Shown: positions 1 to 12,934 of the stretch, in pieces
How positions within the stretch are numbered: position 1 is the stretch's first letter
How the letters are laid out: the number at the start of each line of letters is the position of its first letter
NCBI GenBank assembly: GCA_036346225.1
Contig: JARFIW010001342.1
Location: forward strand, 1,167,001-1,231,000
Source of the DNA: Platerodrilus igneus
Lineage: Eukaryota; Arthropoda; Insecta; Coleoptera; Lycidae
Reading direction: 5' to 3'
DNA: 64,000 nucleotides
Made by a program: the position numbers and the translations under genes
Notes under the pieces: generated by a model
Told to the model about the DNA's origin: nothing
What the model saw: only the letters and a program-made list of their open reading frames with translations
The model's database searches: none

Positions 1-2625
1 GGACAGATTTTGGAATACAATTGTCATAGGTGGAGCTCAAAATTTTCAACTCAAATCGAAGTAGTACATTTTAGAGCATATTTTGGGATACGATTGGCAT
101 GGGTAACGAAATTTTTAACTCAAATACTGAAATAAGTATCATGTTTGACATATTTTGGATACGATTGTCATGAGTAGACTTCAAAAATTTTAACAGAAAT
201 CGAAATAGTACCTCTTTGGACTTATTTTGGGATACTATTTGCATGAACAAAGCACAAAATTTTCAAGTGAAATCAAAATGGTATCTATGAACATATGTTG
301 GGAAAAAGTTCAAAATTTTCAACTGAAATCGAAAAGTACCTCTTTGGACATATTTTGAGGTACGATTATCTGGGCTATTGCTCAAAATTTTCAAATGAAA
401 TCGAATTAGTATCTCTTTGGACATATTTTGGGATACGATCATCATGGATAAAACTGAAAATTTTCAACTGAAATCGAAATAGTACCTCTTTGGACATATT
501 TTGGCAAACGATTATCAGGACCAAAGCTCAAAATTTTCAAGTGAAATCAAATTAGTACTTTTTTGGGCATATTTTGGATACGATTGTCAAGAATAAAGTT
601 CAAAATTTTCCATTGCATTCGAATTATACCTATTTGGACATGTTTTGGTGTACGATTATCATGGGTAAAGCTCAAAATTTTCAAATAAAATCAAAACTAC
701 CTCTTTGGACATATTTCGAGATTCGATTATCAGGGCTAAAGCTAAAAATTTTCAAGTAAAATCAAAATAATACGTCATTTGGACATATTTTGGGATACGA
801 TTCTCATGGGTAAAACTGAAAATTTTCAACTGAAAGCGAAATAGTATCTTCTTCGCATGAATAAAGAGCAAAACTTTTAAGTGAAATCGAAATAGTACCT
901 CTTTGGACATATCTTTAGGATACGATTGTTATGGATAAGGCTCAAAACTTTCTTGCGAAATCGAAATAGTGTGGCATGGAAAACGAGGAAAACTTTTAAG
1001 TAAAATTGAATTAGTACATCCTTGGACATATTTTGGGAGATGATTGAGAAGTAAAAGTTCACAATTTTTAAGTAATGTCGAAGTAGTAGCTCCAGGAATA
1101 CGATTGTCATGAATAAAAAGCTATACTTATTCCACTGAAATCAAAACAGTACCTTTTTGGACATCTTTTGAGGTACGATTATCATAGGTAAATCTGAAAA
1201 TATTCAACTGAAATTGAAATAGTACCTCTTTGGACATATTTTGGTATACGATTGGCCTGAATAAAAAGCAAAATTTTTAACTGAAACCTACATAGTACCT
1301 CTTTGGACATATTTTGAGATACGATTGTCATGAATACAGCTCAAAAATTTTCACTGAAACTAGAACGGTACCTCTATGGACATATTGTGGGATACGATCA
1401 TCATGTGTAAAACTGAAAATATTCAACTGAAATCGAAATAGTACCTCCAATATTTTAGGATACGATTGGTATGAATAAAAAGCAAAATTTTGAACTGAAA
1501 TCAAAACAGTACCTCTTTGGAGATGTTTTGGGATATGATTGTCATGGATAAAGGTTAAAATTTTCAACTGAAATCGAAATCGAAACAGTACCTCTTTGGA
1601 CATATTTTGGGATACGCTTGTCATGGGTAAAGATCAAAATTTTCAGCTGAAATCGAAATAGTACCTCTTTGGACATATTTTGGTATACGATTGACCTGAA
1701 TAAAAAGCAAAATTTTCATCTGAACCCGACATAGTATCTCTTTGGAGATATTTTGAGATGCGATCATCATGTGTAAAACTGAAAATATTCAACTGAAATC
1801 GAAATAGTACCTCCAATATTTTGGGATACGATTGGTATGAATAAAAAGCAAAATTTTCAACTGAAATAAATATAGTACCTCTTTGGATATATTTTAGGAT
1901 ATGATTGCCATGGATAAAGATTAAAATTTTCAACTGAAATCGGAATAATACCTCTTTGGACATAGTATGGGATACCATTCTCATGAGTAAAGATCAAAAT
2001 TTTCAGTTGAAAGCTAAATAGTACCTCTTTCATTATATTTTGGGATAGGATTGTCAAGGGTAAAGTTCAAATTTTTCCTCTGAAATTGAAATAGTACAAC
2101 CTGGGGCATATTTTGGGATACGATTGTAATGGATAACCAGCTCAAAATTTTCAACTGAATTCGAGATAGTATTTCTTTGAACATATTTTGAGATATGATT
2201 GTTATGGATAAAGCTCAAAATTTTCAACTCAAATCGAAATGGTACCTTTTTGGTATACGATTGTAAAGTTTAAAATTTTCAACTGAAATCGAAATGGTAC
2301 CTCTGGACATATTTTGGGATATGATTGACACAAATAAGGCGCAAAATTTTCAACTGAAATCGAAATAATACCTCTTTGGGCATATTTTGGGATACGATTT
2401 TCATCGGGAAAGACAATAATTTTCTACTGAAATCGAAAGAGTACCTCTTTGGACTAATTTGGGATACGATTGTCATGGATAAAGATCAAAATTTTCAGCT
2501 GTATAGTATAGTATATTTTTAGACATATTTTGGGATACGGTTGTCATGATTTAAGCTCAAAATTTTCAAGTGAAAACGAAATAGTACCTCATTGGATATA
2601 TTTAGGGATACTGTTGTCATGGAGG
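1..2625. repeat. 72-bp minisatellite array
   Basis: Tandem array that starts before the window. Each unit carries the landmarks GAAATCGAAATAGTACC, TCTTTGGACATATTTTGG, GATACGATTGTCATG and CTCAAAATTTTCAACT in that order. Successive GGACATATTTTGG landmarks near 346, 419, 491, 565, 636, 707 and 781 are 71-74 bp apart. Copies are clearly diverged, with substitutions, small indels and shortened units (for example around 1440-1460 and 1800-1830). Open frames on the minus strand here are only readings of the repeat; they shift frame at indels and match no family I know. Confidence 0.93.
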
Positions 2626-3640
2626 ATCCACTTAATCTTCAACTGAAATCGAAATAGTACTCTTTGGACATCCATAGGTTGTTCTTAGATGAATAGGTTT
2701 TGGCCCAAAATCCTCATTTGTAAAAACTTTTTTAAGGTTTATAGAAATTAACTTCTGGTTAATGAATTTTGTTGCGACTTTCGATTCTAGTTCAAAATGT
2801 TGTCGTTCTTTTAACTTGATAAGTTTGATGGCAGATTTCCTTCTCCTGGACTTAGAAAAAGATGCAATTGAACTGTACTGAAATTTTTCCTTCGAGTTCA
2901 AAGTGTCTTCAACAAAGATAATTTTTTGTCATTGAAAATGCTCAACATTTTTGACTGAAATGGAAAGAGTACTTCTTTGGACATTCAAAGGTAGTTTAGG
3001 TAGATGGCTTTTGTCCAATATATTATCGTGGGAAAAATTTTAAAAGACCTCTAGCACGAATTTCATTATACCTTTTGAGGTTCGAAACATTTGCATATAT
3101 GGACTTTGTTGAAGTTTTCGCTTGTCCCAGTTCTTTAACTGCGACTATTGCATTTTCTTGGGCTTTGGAAAGTTGCAGATTTCTCTCTAAGGTTAATTAA
3201 TGAATAGTATTGAAATTTCCTTTTCCAGGACGACTTTCTGAAGGACAATTTTTATTTTGGGATGCGATTCTTGTGGACAATGTTCAATCTTTTCAACTTA
3301 ATGCAAAATAGTACTTCTTTGGACAGCCAAAGATGTTCTTAGGTGGATAGGTTTTGGCGTCTTCTCTATAATTTATATAACTTTTAAGTGACTCCCAAGG
3401 GCGAATTGCAACGTTTCTCCATTTTGGGCTTAAAACGTGAGCGCTTTTTACCTTAAAATTATTTTTTTTAATACATTTTCTAGGATGGAAACAAATGTAA
3501 ATCATTTTCTGGAAGCAATGAATTGAAAATTTTCCCTTCTAGTTAAAAAAGCCAGAGCGGGTTAGGATTGCATTTTCATAGGTTGATGGGTCAAATTGTT
3601 TGATAAAAATTTAGCCCAAAAAATCTTTTCTTCAAAGTTG
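2626..3640. repeat. ~330-bp repeat derived from the 72-bp minisatellite
   Basis: Three to four diverged units. Each opens with a piece of the neighbouring minisatellite (AAATAGTACTTCTTTGGACA near 2650, 2960 and 3305) followed by a segment not present in the 72-bp unit (TTCTTAGGTGGATAGGTTTTGG-like, near 2683, 2990 and 3333). A last partial unit is recognisable near 3577. Spacing is about 310-345 bp. It looks like one minisatellite unit that captured about 250 bp and was then amplified. Confidence 0.7.
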
Positions 3641-4685
3641 AGTCATCGCAAAAATACGAATTGGTCTAAATTCTGGAAATTACTAGAATTTCCGAACTGG
3701 GTCAAAACTAGTCTTCAAGCTAGAGAACCTTATATAATTAGGGTACTTAAATGTTCAGATTTCCTGAATGATGAAACGCTTCTTTAGGCCTAGATTTTCA
3801 TTACGTATTACAGAAACACTTTCAGAAGACAAGAATTCCAAGAATAGACAATGATACGCCATCATTTCCTGTCCGAGTTAAAACACCTTCTCTCACATAA
3901 AAAAATAATAGCAAAATCTAAGCAACATTCTAAACATCAGCTAATGTTTTTGAGAGGTTGCTTCGGGCCACTGACCTAGCAAAGATACCTCGTAACATAT
4001 CGTGGCAATTCGCAACATATTCCGAGGTCACCGAAAGTCACTTACCCCACTGGTACAGAAATTTAAACGAAAAGTGTGAGTTGTTCACTAGGTAGATACC
4101 GGAAAATTTACTCATCAACGTGTTGGTCGATCTTTTTGTATTGCAACTTTGCGCGGTTGTTACGGCCACGGTCAGTCGGCGACCCAGGAAAAAAGATGCG
4201 ACTGACTGACATTGAACTCGTCGACCGTGGATGGCGTTTTTCGCCTACAATACAATGTGGTTTTATTGCACGGAGTGGACAGAAAGACGCTCTATTTTTT
4301 TATAATTTTTATAACGTTATTCACCTTGGATTATGTAGTTGGTAAATATTTTAAATGAGTTTAGGTTTTATGTTCTTATGACCGAAATAAATCGTTTAAC
4401 GTAATAAAACCTTCAGCTTCCCCGTTATTCTGTCACTTCCATTACCTAATGTTATGTAGGATGTATTTTTGGCAGCGTTTCTGGGTAAGAATCATAAATT
4501 TACAATTTTTTGCGCTGTTAAAAGAACCCAAGGGTCTTGAATGGGCACCTATAGCTTAACAAGAACTGTACTTAAATAAAGTTTGACCAGCAAGATCTAT
4601 TTTTGGGCGTTGATAATTTAAAAAGCAGAATCCTGTATGAGAGTATAGTTGAAAAAACTTCGACTACAGCTAGATAATAGCACAA
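3641..4685. other. intergenic, nothing recognised
   Basis: AT-rich sequence with short random open frames only. No coding similarity, repeat periodicity or transposon end was recognised. Confidence 0.6.
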
Positions 4686-4689
4686 CCAC

Positions 4690-5640
4690 TAACAGTGCCA
4701 AGGATACGATAAAACACAATGATAAAAAGAACTCCCGAAGTGGGATTCGAACTCGGCATTTCTAAAACGCTGGTCATTGAAGCCGAATGAGAAGTTCTTC
4801 AATAACTACTTGTACCCTACTGTTATTATTCAAAAACAAGTTTTAATAGCAAAATTTATGTAAAAGCTTTAAGTTATATTTTTTAAGTTAAAAATTATAC
4901 TACTAAAATATGTGAGCGCTCAAACAAAATTTGACCGAGCTGGTTGAAACCGGAAGGGAGCTTTAGTGTACTTTAGTGCCCTGTACTGTACCGTACCGTA
5001 CTGTACTGTACATCAAACCACAAAGAAAAAACATTGCCCGAAATAAGATTCGAACCCTGAACTTACGAATCCTAGGTATCCGTAATTTTTAAACACACTT
5101 TTATAACTACTTGCCTAGATTTATATTTTGCCATCCCGAACAAATTGTAACTGTAGCCAGTTAGAGGTAAAAGCAATTGTCAATACCAAAAACACCAATT
5201 CACATCCAACTGAGAATGTAAAAAATAATCTGCAATGGGATTTGACCTAGTGCTTCGGTGCTTCTAAATGATGATGTTTAATTAGAATAACTACTGCAGT
5301 TTTTAATTTGAAAATTACACCGACGAAGGACATGATCGATCTTCAATACCACAAATATCATTTTACATCAAACCGCGAAGGTAAAAAAATTACCTGAGAT
5401 GGGATTCGAACTCGGGACTTCTAAACTCCACCTAGACATGGTTTTACGAATCGCTACTAACCGTATGGATCAAGTTTGTTTTTGCACACGAAACAAATTG
5501 TAACTGCAGCAAGTTGGAAGTAAGCAATTTTCAATACCACAACCGTAAATATTTTCCACAAAACGGCAAGATAAAAAATACTCTGTAATAGAATTCGATA
5601 ACATTCAATTCAAAACGAATTATTAACAATTTGTACATAG
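4690..5640. repeat. ~180-bp tandem repeat with tRNA-like modules
   Basis: About five diverged units. Each contains a landmark such as ACATCAAACCGCGAAGG (near 4713, 5010, 5202, 5364 and 5556), a GGGATTCGAACTCGG-like stretch (near 4741, 5046, 5236 and 5402), and an ACAAATTGTAACTGCAGC-like stretch (near 5140 and 5494). Read on the minus strand, the GATTCGAAC stretch is an RNA polymerase III B box (GTTCGAATCCC). The simplest view is an old tRNA-derived SINE fragment amplified in tandem. No unit folds into an obviously complete tRNA, so these are not called as tRNA genes. Confidence 0.6.

Positions 5641-5643
<3 letters not shown>

Positions 5644-5675
<32 letters not shown>
5644..5675. repeat. (AT)n microsatellite
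   Basis: Uninterrupted AT dinucleotides, followed by a short CA/TA stretch. Confidence 0.95.
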
Positions 5676-5677
<2 letters not shown>

Positions 5678-5699
5678 CACACACATATATATCTAGAAA

Positions 5700-8600
5700 T
5701 GAAATGAACACACGTTGGGCGCCAAGAAAAGTATTAGGGATAACAGCGTGTAAAATAAAATAGGACTTAGCCCCTATGTTGGTAGTCAACAAAAGTGCTT
5801 TGAATTATAGCCTGAAGATGCCCGAATTACCTAGGTAGCTCAATTTAAATGTAACAACGCGAATCCAACACCAAGCTTATAATCATTAACAAATAGTCCT
5901 TCAAATAACAATAATTGTTACATCCACATACATCTTTCTTTAAAACAAGTATTAAAATCTACAAATAAATTCCAATATAGTCAGCATATATTAAGTCAAA
6001 AAAATAATTTTATAACTACCAGATACTAAAATAAAATCCTTAAAATCTCCTTCTTTAATTAATATTTTCTTCCTTATGTACAAATTTTTCTTTAAAAATG
6101 AGCATGAATAATTTTAATAATCTTTCTTACCTCGTTAGCCAAACGTAGCTGATCTGATACATTTAATAAATGGTCAAATTTAATCGGTATTCGACTTCAT
6201 AAAAAATTTAATTATCCACTTACAGAGAAAAATAATCTTCATATCAAATTCTTATGTAATCTAACCCACTTAGTATATAGAACAAACACAAATGTCTTTT
6301 AAAATATTTACTGTTAATTATGCCGATTGTCCTTTTCTCTCCGTATGTCTAAAGATTGTCGCGTCTATGTCCGAAACGTGCAACTAAACTTCTTTCCCAA
6401 AATTCATATCAGTGTCGTTCAATTATTTTTAAATTTAAGCCACTATTAGACATGCATTTAAAAATCCAAATCATATTCTTCTACTTAAATTAAAATTTAT
6501 TTTGCAGAAATTTATTACCATTCATCAGTTAAACGAACTTCATTATTTACTTCAAATCTTAGTTCTTCGTACTTGAATTAAAATCAAACTTTCAAAGTCA
6601 ATTGTTAAAATATATTCTTATTAATAGATATTTTTAAGAGTGTGGTAACACTAATGGGAACAACTTCATTTAATTTAATTAACCATTCACATTTGACAGT
6701 TAATAATTGACCGACAAAAGATAATTGGCTGACCATTCATCGTTGACTCAGTTCTGATTCTCAACCGGTTTATATAGTATAAACGTTTATACGTCATAAA
6801 ATCAGAAAAAGTCGATAAATTCTGGTTGATTTCATTCTTACGGCTGATGTAATATCCTCGGAAAAGGCGTTAATTAATACATAAATTGCTGGTCATCCTT
6901 GATTTATTACGTCGTAAAATACCTTATTATAGGCCCTAATTTAAACATTAAACGTGAAAATGCTTGTCTGTGATTGATTAATAGCTGTCAATTCGAGTTT
7001 TACAATCACTATCTACTGATTTATGGGCTGTTAAATCGCACACTATAGTCTCACTAATTGGAATGTCCAATTATGTTATTTGTTATAGTTATCTGTCACC
7101 TGCTTATTTTTACGATTTGATTTGTGGGTTTATTGATTGTTTTCTACTTGTAAATGAATCTAGACTTTCTCATGAACAATCTCGAAAAATAAAGTAATTT
7201 CGATTTAAAATGCACGATTTTTGGTTTTGCATTAAAAATACTTTTAATCTTGTTATGAAATGGATTAAACGCAGTTTTAAACGTGTTAAGGAAATAGTTT
7301 GAGAAGCACGAATATTTGTTCTTTTTAGAGAGCGTTTTAAATAGCATTTAGTACTTTCTTGTGACGGATTTTCAACTTACGTACTATACTACTTTAAGAT
7401 ACTACTATGCAAAGTATATTGTATCAAGGTTATCGTATTTGGAATAATATACAGTGTTACCAATAACGAAACATAAGTAATTAGAATCTTAGAAAGATTT
7501 CTATATTTTTCTAGGGTTTTAGTATTGTAAGTACAGGTTCCCTACTCAATGACCTTTATATGACCCTTTATTACATAAATGTATATTGCTGTCAATGATC
7601 CTACGTTCAGCGTCAATAAAAGTTACTGTTGATCTCCAGGAGAGGTACTCCTAATAAAAGATGCAATCAATAATGCTTCAAATTTCCCGTCGTCTAATTA
7701 TTATTGCTAGCTCTGATGAATAAAACCACTATAATCATACATCAGATTTATAATACAAAATAATCTTCTTACAAACAATCTATGCTTCAAAATCATTTAA
7801 ATTGTTTCAAAAAGTAAGCATTTTCGTGCAAATTGATCCATATAACATATAACAAACCGTTGCAATCATATATGCCTTACTTCGATTCAGAAAACGTTAT
7901 CGTGCGCTTGTTTTAATTATCTATTATCCATTTTGAGACCATTTTCCCATTGACAAATAATAATTTTGATCAACCAGGTCCCATGATAGCATTATCCGAG
8001 CACAGTACATCAAATAAACTACTCACGTCTGAGTATTAATAATCACTTTAACGTCGGCGATTTGAGTAATGCTGATCTTCCATTAAATTTTAATAATTTT
8101 CAGGTAAATTCTCCTTAACAACAGTTTTTTTAATCGTCTATCTTCCATGATGTATTTAAATAATTTTTACTACTAAATACTGTACATTTTACATAACGTA
8201 TTCAAATACCAACATATTATCTAATCTCATCAATAATATGCCAACATCGAAGCTTCAATCAAGACTGACTTGCCTCCAACACTCATTGGCATTTACAACA
8301 CGAGCCCCTTCTACGTAGACTTCGAGAATTTTCGCGGTTCATCTAGTGTATTGTTTCCACGTTCTTATCGGTTTGCGAAGGTAGGTGTCTTATTCTACTA
8401 CCTTTCCCGTTCGTTCCAGAAGGTGCGTCGTATTCACGTCTGTTATCAACATTCAAAAACTTATTGTTTAACTACTGTCTTGAACTCAGTGCTAATACTT
8501 TCAGATAGCATGCAGAGGTCCTGGGTTCGATGCAGATGTCCTATTTTTTCTTAGTTTTTAAAAGACAACTGACTTCTATAACTTTTTATACGGAAATCTC

Positions 8601-9285
8601 GTCCATGTCGATTAGCGCTTAGTTTCACATATGTTAATTATCCATCATTTAAGTTGTTAAATCTAAAATTAAGCAGCTATTAAATATTTGATATACTGGA
8701 CGGCTTAAATTTCAATTGTATATATGATTTCTGTACTGTTTCAAATATAGAAGATCTTAATTTTTGAGAAAATTTATTAAAACTTTTGAAAGTCGACGAA
8801 CGAACATGTATGAAAACGCTCGAAAACTTTCCTCAGTATCTAAAATGTCAGTTTCAATTTTCAGCAGAGAAATATGATTGAGCAATGGAAGGTCTAAAAA
8901 TCGATTTCACATGCTATTCCGTGGTAATTTCCAATATATGAGATCTAATTTTTAAGAAAAATTATTAAAATCATATTAAAGGTCATAGACTTTCTCCTCA
9001 TACAATCGTGAATATTTATTATTTTAACAGGCGACCCAACGCAATCTTGCATCTAACATTACGATCACTTTCTGGAAAAAATGAAAGTACTGGGACTTGC
9101 GGAAACAAAATTGAAGTGGTTACATATTTTAGTACGTTTGACTATGGAACATAGATTTTTTAATCTCACACGTGCAAGTAATGCACTTTCAAATTTAGAT
9201 TAATTCTAAAGTGTAAAATAATTACCCGCGTTAATATAATAAATAATAAATAATTATTTAATAAAGAGTTAAAGCTAGCTTGAAA
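5700..9285. other. AT-rich region without recognised genes
   Basis: About 3.6 kb of AT-rich sequence with only short scattered open frames. A 94-codon frame at 8270-8554 has no recognisable domain. Its 3' part (around 8505-8535) contains GGTCCTGGGTTCGATGC, which resembles a tRNA T-arm and B box and may be a decayed SINE head. Nothing else could be assigned. Confidence 0.55.
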
Positions 9286-9289
9286 TAAT

Positions 9290-12200
9290 TTGTCGAGCGC
9301 GGGAACGCTTGGACGAACCATAATTTAAAGAACGTTGCTTCGAACACGATAACGAGTGGGTGAATAAACACGAGGGAGTACAAATATCTAAAGAAGGTTG
9401 CTTGGAGCACGATATCGCGTGAGCGAATCATTACTTAAACAAGGTTGGGCGACCTATTACTTAAAAAAGGTTGCTTCGAGCGCGAAGCGCGAGAATACGT
9501 GGGCCAGCAATCAATACTTAAATAAAGTTGTTTTGAGTGGAAATCTGAGATCGAGTGGGCGAATTAATACTTAAAAAGGTTATCTCGAGCGCGAAGCGTA
9601 GGTACGCGTCGAAAAACCAATACTCGAAGAAGGTTGTTTCGAGCGCAAGGTGCGAGAAAAATATGCGAAGAAGTACCTAAAGAGGGTTGCTGCAACCATG
9701 ATATCGCGCGAGTGAAAAATTACTTAAATAAGGTTGTTTCGAACGCGAAGCCCGGGAACGCATGGGCGAATAATTACTTCAAAAAGGTCGCTTCGAGCGC
9801 GGAGCGCGAGAATACGTGGGCGAGCAAATACCTAAAACGTTTGCTTCAAGTACGATAACGCATGAGCGAATCAAAAGTAAAATAAGATTGTTTCGAGCCA
9901 AAGTCAGCGAACGCGTGGACGAACTAATACTTAAAAAAGGTTGCCTCAAGCGCGAAGCGCGAGAATACGTGGGCGAACAAATACCTAAAGAAGATTTTTT
10001 CGAGTATGCTAACGCGTGAGCGAATCAATACTTAAATAAAGTTACTTTGAACGGAAGTCCGAGAACGCGTGGGCGAATTATTACTTAAAAAAGGTTGCTT
10101 CAAGCGAGGAGTGTGAGAATACATAGCTGAACAAATACCTAAAAAGTTCGGTTTGATGCTAACACGTGAGCGAATCAATACTTAAATGAGGTTGCTTCGA
10201 GCGAAAGTTCGAGAACGCGTGGGCGAAATATTATTTAAAAAAGGTTGCTTTAAGCGCGAAGCGCGAGAATACGTGGGCCAACAATCAATACTTAAATAAA
10301 GTTGCTTTGAATGGAAGTCCAAGAACGCGTGAGTGAATTATTACTTAAAAAAAGGTACCTCGAGCGCGAAGTGTAGGAATGCGTGGGCAAACCAATATTC
10401 GAAGAAGGTTGCTTCGAGCGCACAACGCGAGAAAAAATGGGGAATAAATGCCTAAAGAGGGTTTCTTCGACCACGATATCGCGCGAGCGAAAAATTACTT
10501 AAATAAGGTTGTTTCGAACGCAAGGCGGAACATTACTTAAAAAAGGTTGCTTCGAGCGCGGCGCGGGAGAATACGTGGGCGAGCAAAAACCTAAAGAAGT
10601 TTTCTTCAAGTACACTAGCGCATGAGCGAATCAAAAAAGATTTTTTCGAGCGCGAAGTCATAAAACGTTGGCGAACTATTACTTAAGAAGGGTTGCCTCA
10701 AGCGCGAAGCGCGAGAATACGTGAGCGAACAAATACTTAAAAGGTTTTTCGAGTATGCTAACGCGTGAGCGAATCAATACGTCAATAAAGTTGCTTTGAG
10801 CGGAAGTTCGAGAATGCGTGGGCGAATTATTAATTACAAAAGGTTGCTTCGAACACGGAGTGCGAAAATACGTGGGCGAACAAATACCTAAAGAAGTTTG
10901 CCTTGAGCACGCTAACACGTGAGCGAATCAATACTTAAATAAGGTTGCTTCAAGTGAAAGTCCGAGAACGCGTGGGCGAACTATTACTTAAAAAGATTGC
11001 CTCAAGCGCGGAACGCGAGAATACGTGAGCAAACAAATTCCTAAAAACGGTTGCTTCAAGCACGCTAACGCGTGAGCGAATCAATACTTAAACAGGGTTG
11101 CTTAAAGCGAAGTCCGAGAACACGTGAGCAAACTATTACTTAAAATACCTAAAGAAGTTTGCTTCGGGTACGCTAACGGATGATCGAATCAATACTTAAA
11201 TAAAATTGCTTCGAGCGCGAAGTCCGAGAACACGTGGATGAACTATTACTTAAAAAAGGTTGCCCCAAACGCGAAGCACGAGAATACGTGGACGACCAAA
11301 TACCTAAAGAAGGTTGCTTCAAGTACGCCAATGCGTGAGCGAATCAATACTTAAATAAGTCTTCTACCAGCGAAAGTCCGAAAACTCATGGACGAACTAT
11401 TACTTAAAAAAAGTTGCCTCAACCGCGAAGCATGAGAATACGTGGACGAACTAATACCTAAAGAAGGTTGCTTCGAGCATGCTACGCGTGAGCGAATCGA
11501 TAATTACAGCGAAAGTCTGAGAACGCGTGGGCGAACTATTACTTTAAAAAGTTGCCTCGAGTCCTAAGCGTAGGAACGCGTGGACAAACCAAATACCGAA
11601 GAATGTTGCTTCGAGCGCGAAGAGCGAGAAAATATGGACGAATAAATATCTAAAGAGGGTTGCTTCAAGCAAGATATCGCGTGAGCGAATTATTACTTAC
11701 ATAAGGTTGTTTCAAACGCGAAGCCCCAGAACGCGTGGGCGGACTATTACTTAATAAAAGTTGCTTCGATCGCGGATAGCGAGAATACGTGGGCGAACAA
11801 ATATCTAAAGAGAGTTGCTTCGGGTACGCTACCGCATGAGCGAATCAATACTTAAACACGATAGTTTCAAGCGCTAAGTCCGAGAACGCGCGGACGAACT
11901 ATTACTTAAAAAAAGGTTGCCTTAAGCGCGAAGCATAGCTTCCCGTGGACAAACCAATACCCAAAGAATGTTACTTCGAGCGTGAAGCGCTAGAAAACAT
12001 GGTCGAATAAATACCTAAAGAAGGTTGCTTCGAACACGATATCGCGTGAGCGAATCATTACTTAAATAAGGTTTTTTCGAACGCGAAGACCGAGAACGCG
12101 TGGGCGAACTATTACTTATAAAAGGTTGCTTCGATCGCGGATTGCGTGAATACGTGGGCGAACAAATATCTAAAGAAAGTTGCTTCGCGTATGCTACCGC

Positions 12201-12474
12201 ACGAGTGAATCAATACTTAAATAAGATTGTTTCAAGCGCGAAGTCCGAAAACGCGTTGGCGAGCTATTACTTAAAAAAGGTTACCTCAAGCGCGAGAATA
12301 CGTGGGCGAACAAATACCTAAAAAGGTTGCTTCAAGCACGATAACGCGTAAGCGAACCAATACTTGAAGAAGGTTGCTTCGAGCACGAAAACAGGTGGGC
12401 GAATCATTACATAAAAAAGATTGCTTCAACCGCGGAGCGCGAGAATGCGTGAGAGAACCTATACTTAAAGAAGC
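9290..12474. repeat. satellite: ~53-bp monomers in a ~153-bp trimeric higher-order repeat
   Basis: Three related monomers alternate. One starts GTGGGCGAACAAATACCTAA and ends near ACGCTAACGC (about 47 bp). One starts GTGAGCGAATCAATACTTAA and ends AAGTCCGAGAACGC (53 bp). One starts GTGGGCGAACTATTACTTAA and ends GAAGCGCGAGAATAC (54 bp). All share a central AAGGTTGCTTCGAGCG. Successive ACGCGTGAGCGAATC landmarks end near 10020, 10170, 10769, 10923 and 11076, giving a higher-order period of 150-154 bp. The order is looser at both edges (9300-9700 and 11500-12000). The array is richer in CpG (GCGCGAAGCGCG) than its AT-rich surroundings. Confidence 0.9.
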
Positions 12475-12487
12475 CTCAAATGTATAT

Positions 12488-12739
12488 TCTAACATGTGAT
12501 TTTTCCAATGTTCCACCCGAAGGTACTACATTGGTCAGGAAGCAAGTTTTTTTTACCTGAAAAATTTTAAATTTTGGCGAACCTTTGCTGTTCCAAGCAA
12601 GGTAGGGATCTTTAACGTGCCTGACACTCACACACGGGGCCTCTATTTTACCTCTCATCCGAACGAGGGCGTATTTTTGTGAAAAATGTTCGCCTAACAT
12701 TTTTCAAGCGGTCCGTGTCGGGATACGAACCCGGGACCT
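12488..12739 (-). mobile_element. tRNA-headed SINE, copy 1 (5'-truncated)
   Basis: Minus-strand copy of the SINE family described at 16715. It lies between two 13-bp direct repeats, CTCAAATGTATAT, at 12475-12487 and 12740-12752: a clean target-site duplication. The body is complete, but the tRNA-like head stops just past the B box (near 12722-12735), so the A-box half is missing. 5' truncation of this kind is typical of LINE-mediated retroposition. It inserted at the end of the 53-bp satellite. Confidence 0.9.
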
Positions 12740-12843
12740 CTCAAATGTATATCGCTATATCAATAACCACAAGGCATAGGCGGATACGATGCGTCAAAGC
12801 AAGACTGGGCAAAAGCGATCTGCGCGGAAATGATTTCCTAGGC

Positions 12844-12928
12844 GAAATGGGTTCAACGGCGAAAACGGCTCCCGGGCGAAGGAGTTCTCGTTGCAAAAGA
12901 GCTCTCCAGACGAAAGGCCTCCCAGGAC
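12844..12928. repeat. 17-bp minisatellite, five units
   Basis: Five consecutive 17-bp units, each beginning GAAA/GAAG/AAAA and ending GGC, GGC, TGC, GAC and GAC, followed by the start of a sixth (GAAAG). GC-rich compared with its surroundings. It is too diverged and short to be a coding repeat with any support. Confidence 0.75.
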
Positions 12929-12934
12929 GAAAGA

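Noticed and set aside
1328..2057. Minus-strand frames rich in MSKEVLFRFQLKI
   Set aside because: They are translations of the 72-bp minisatellite and break at its indels.
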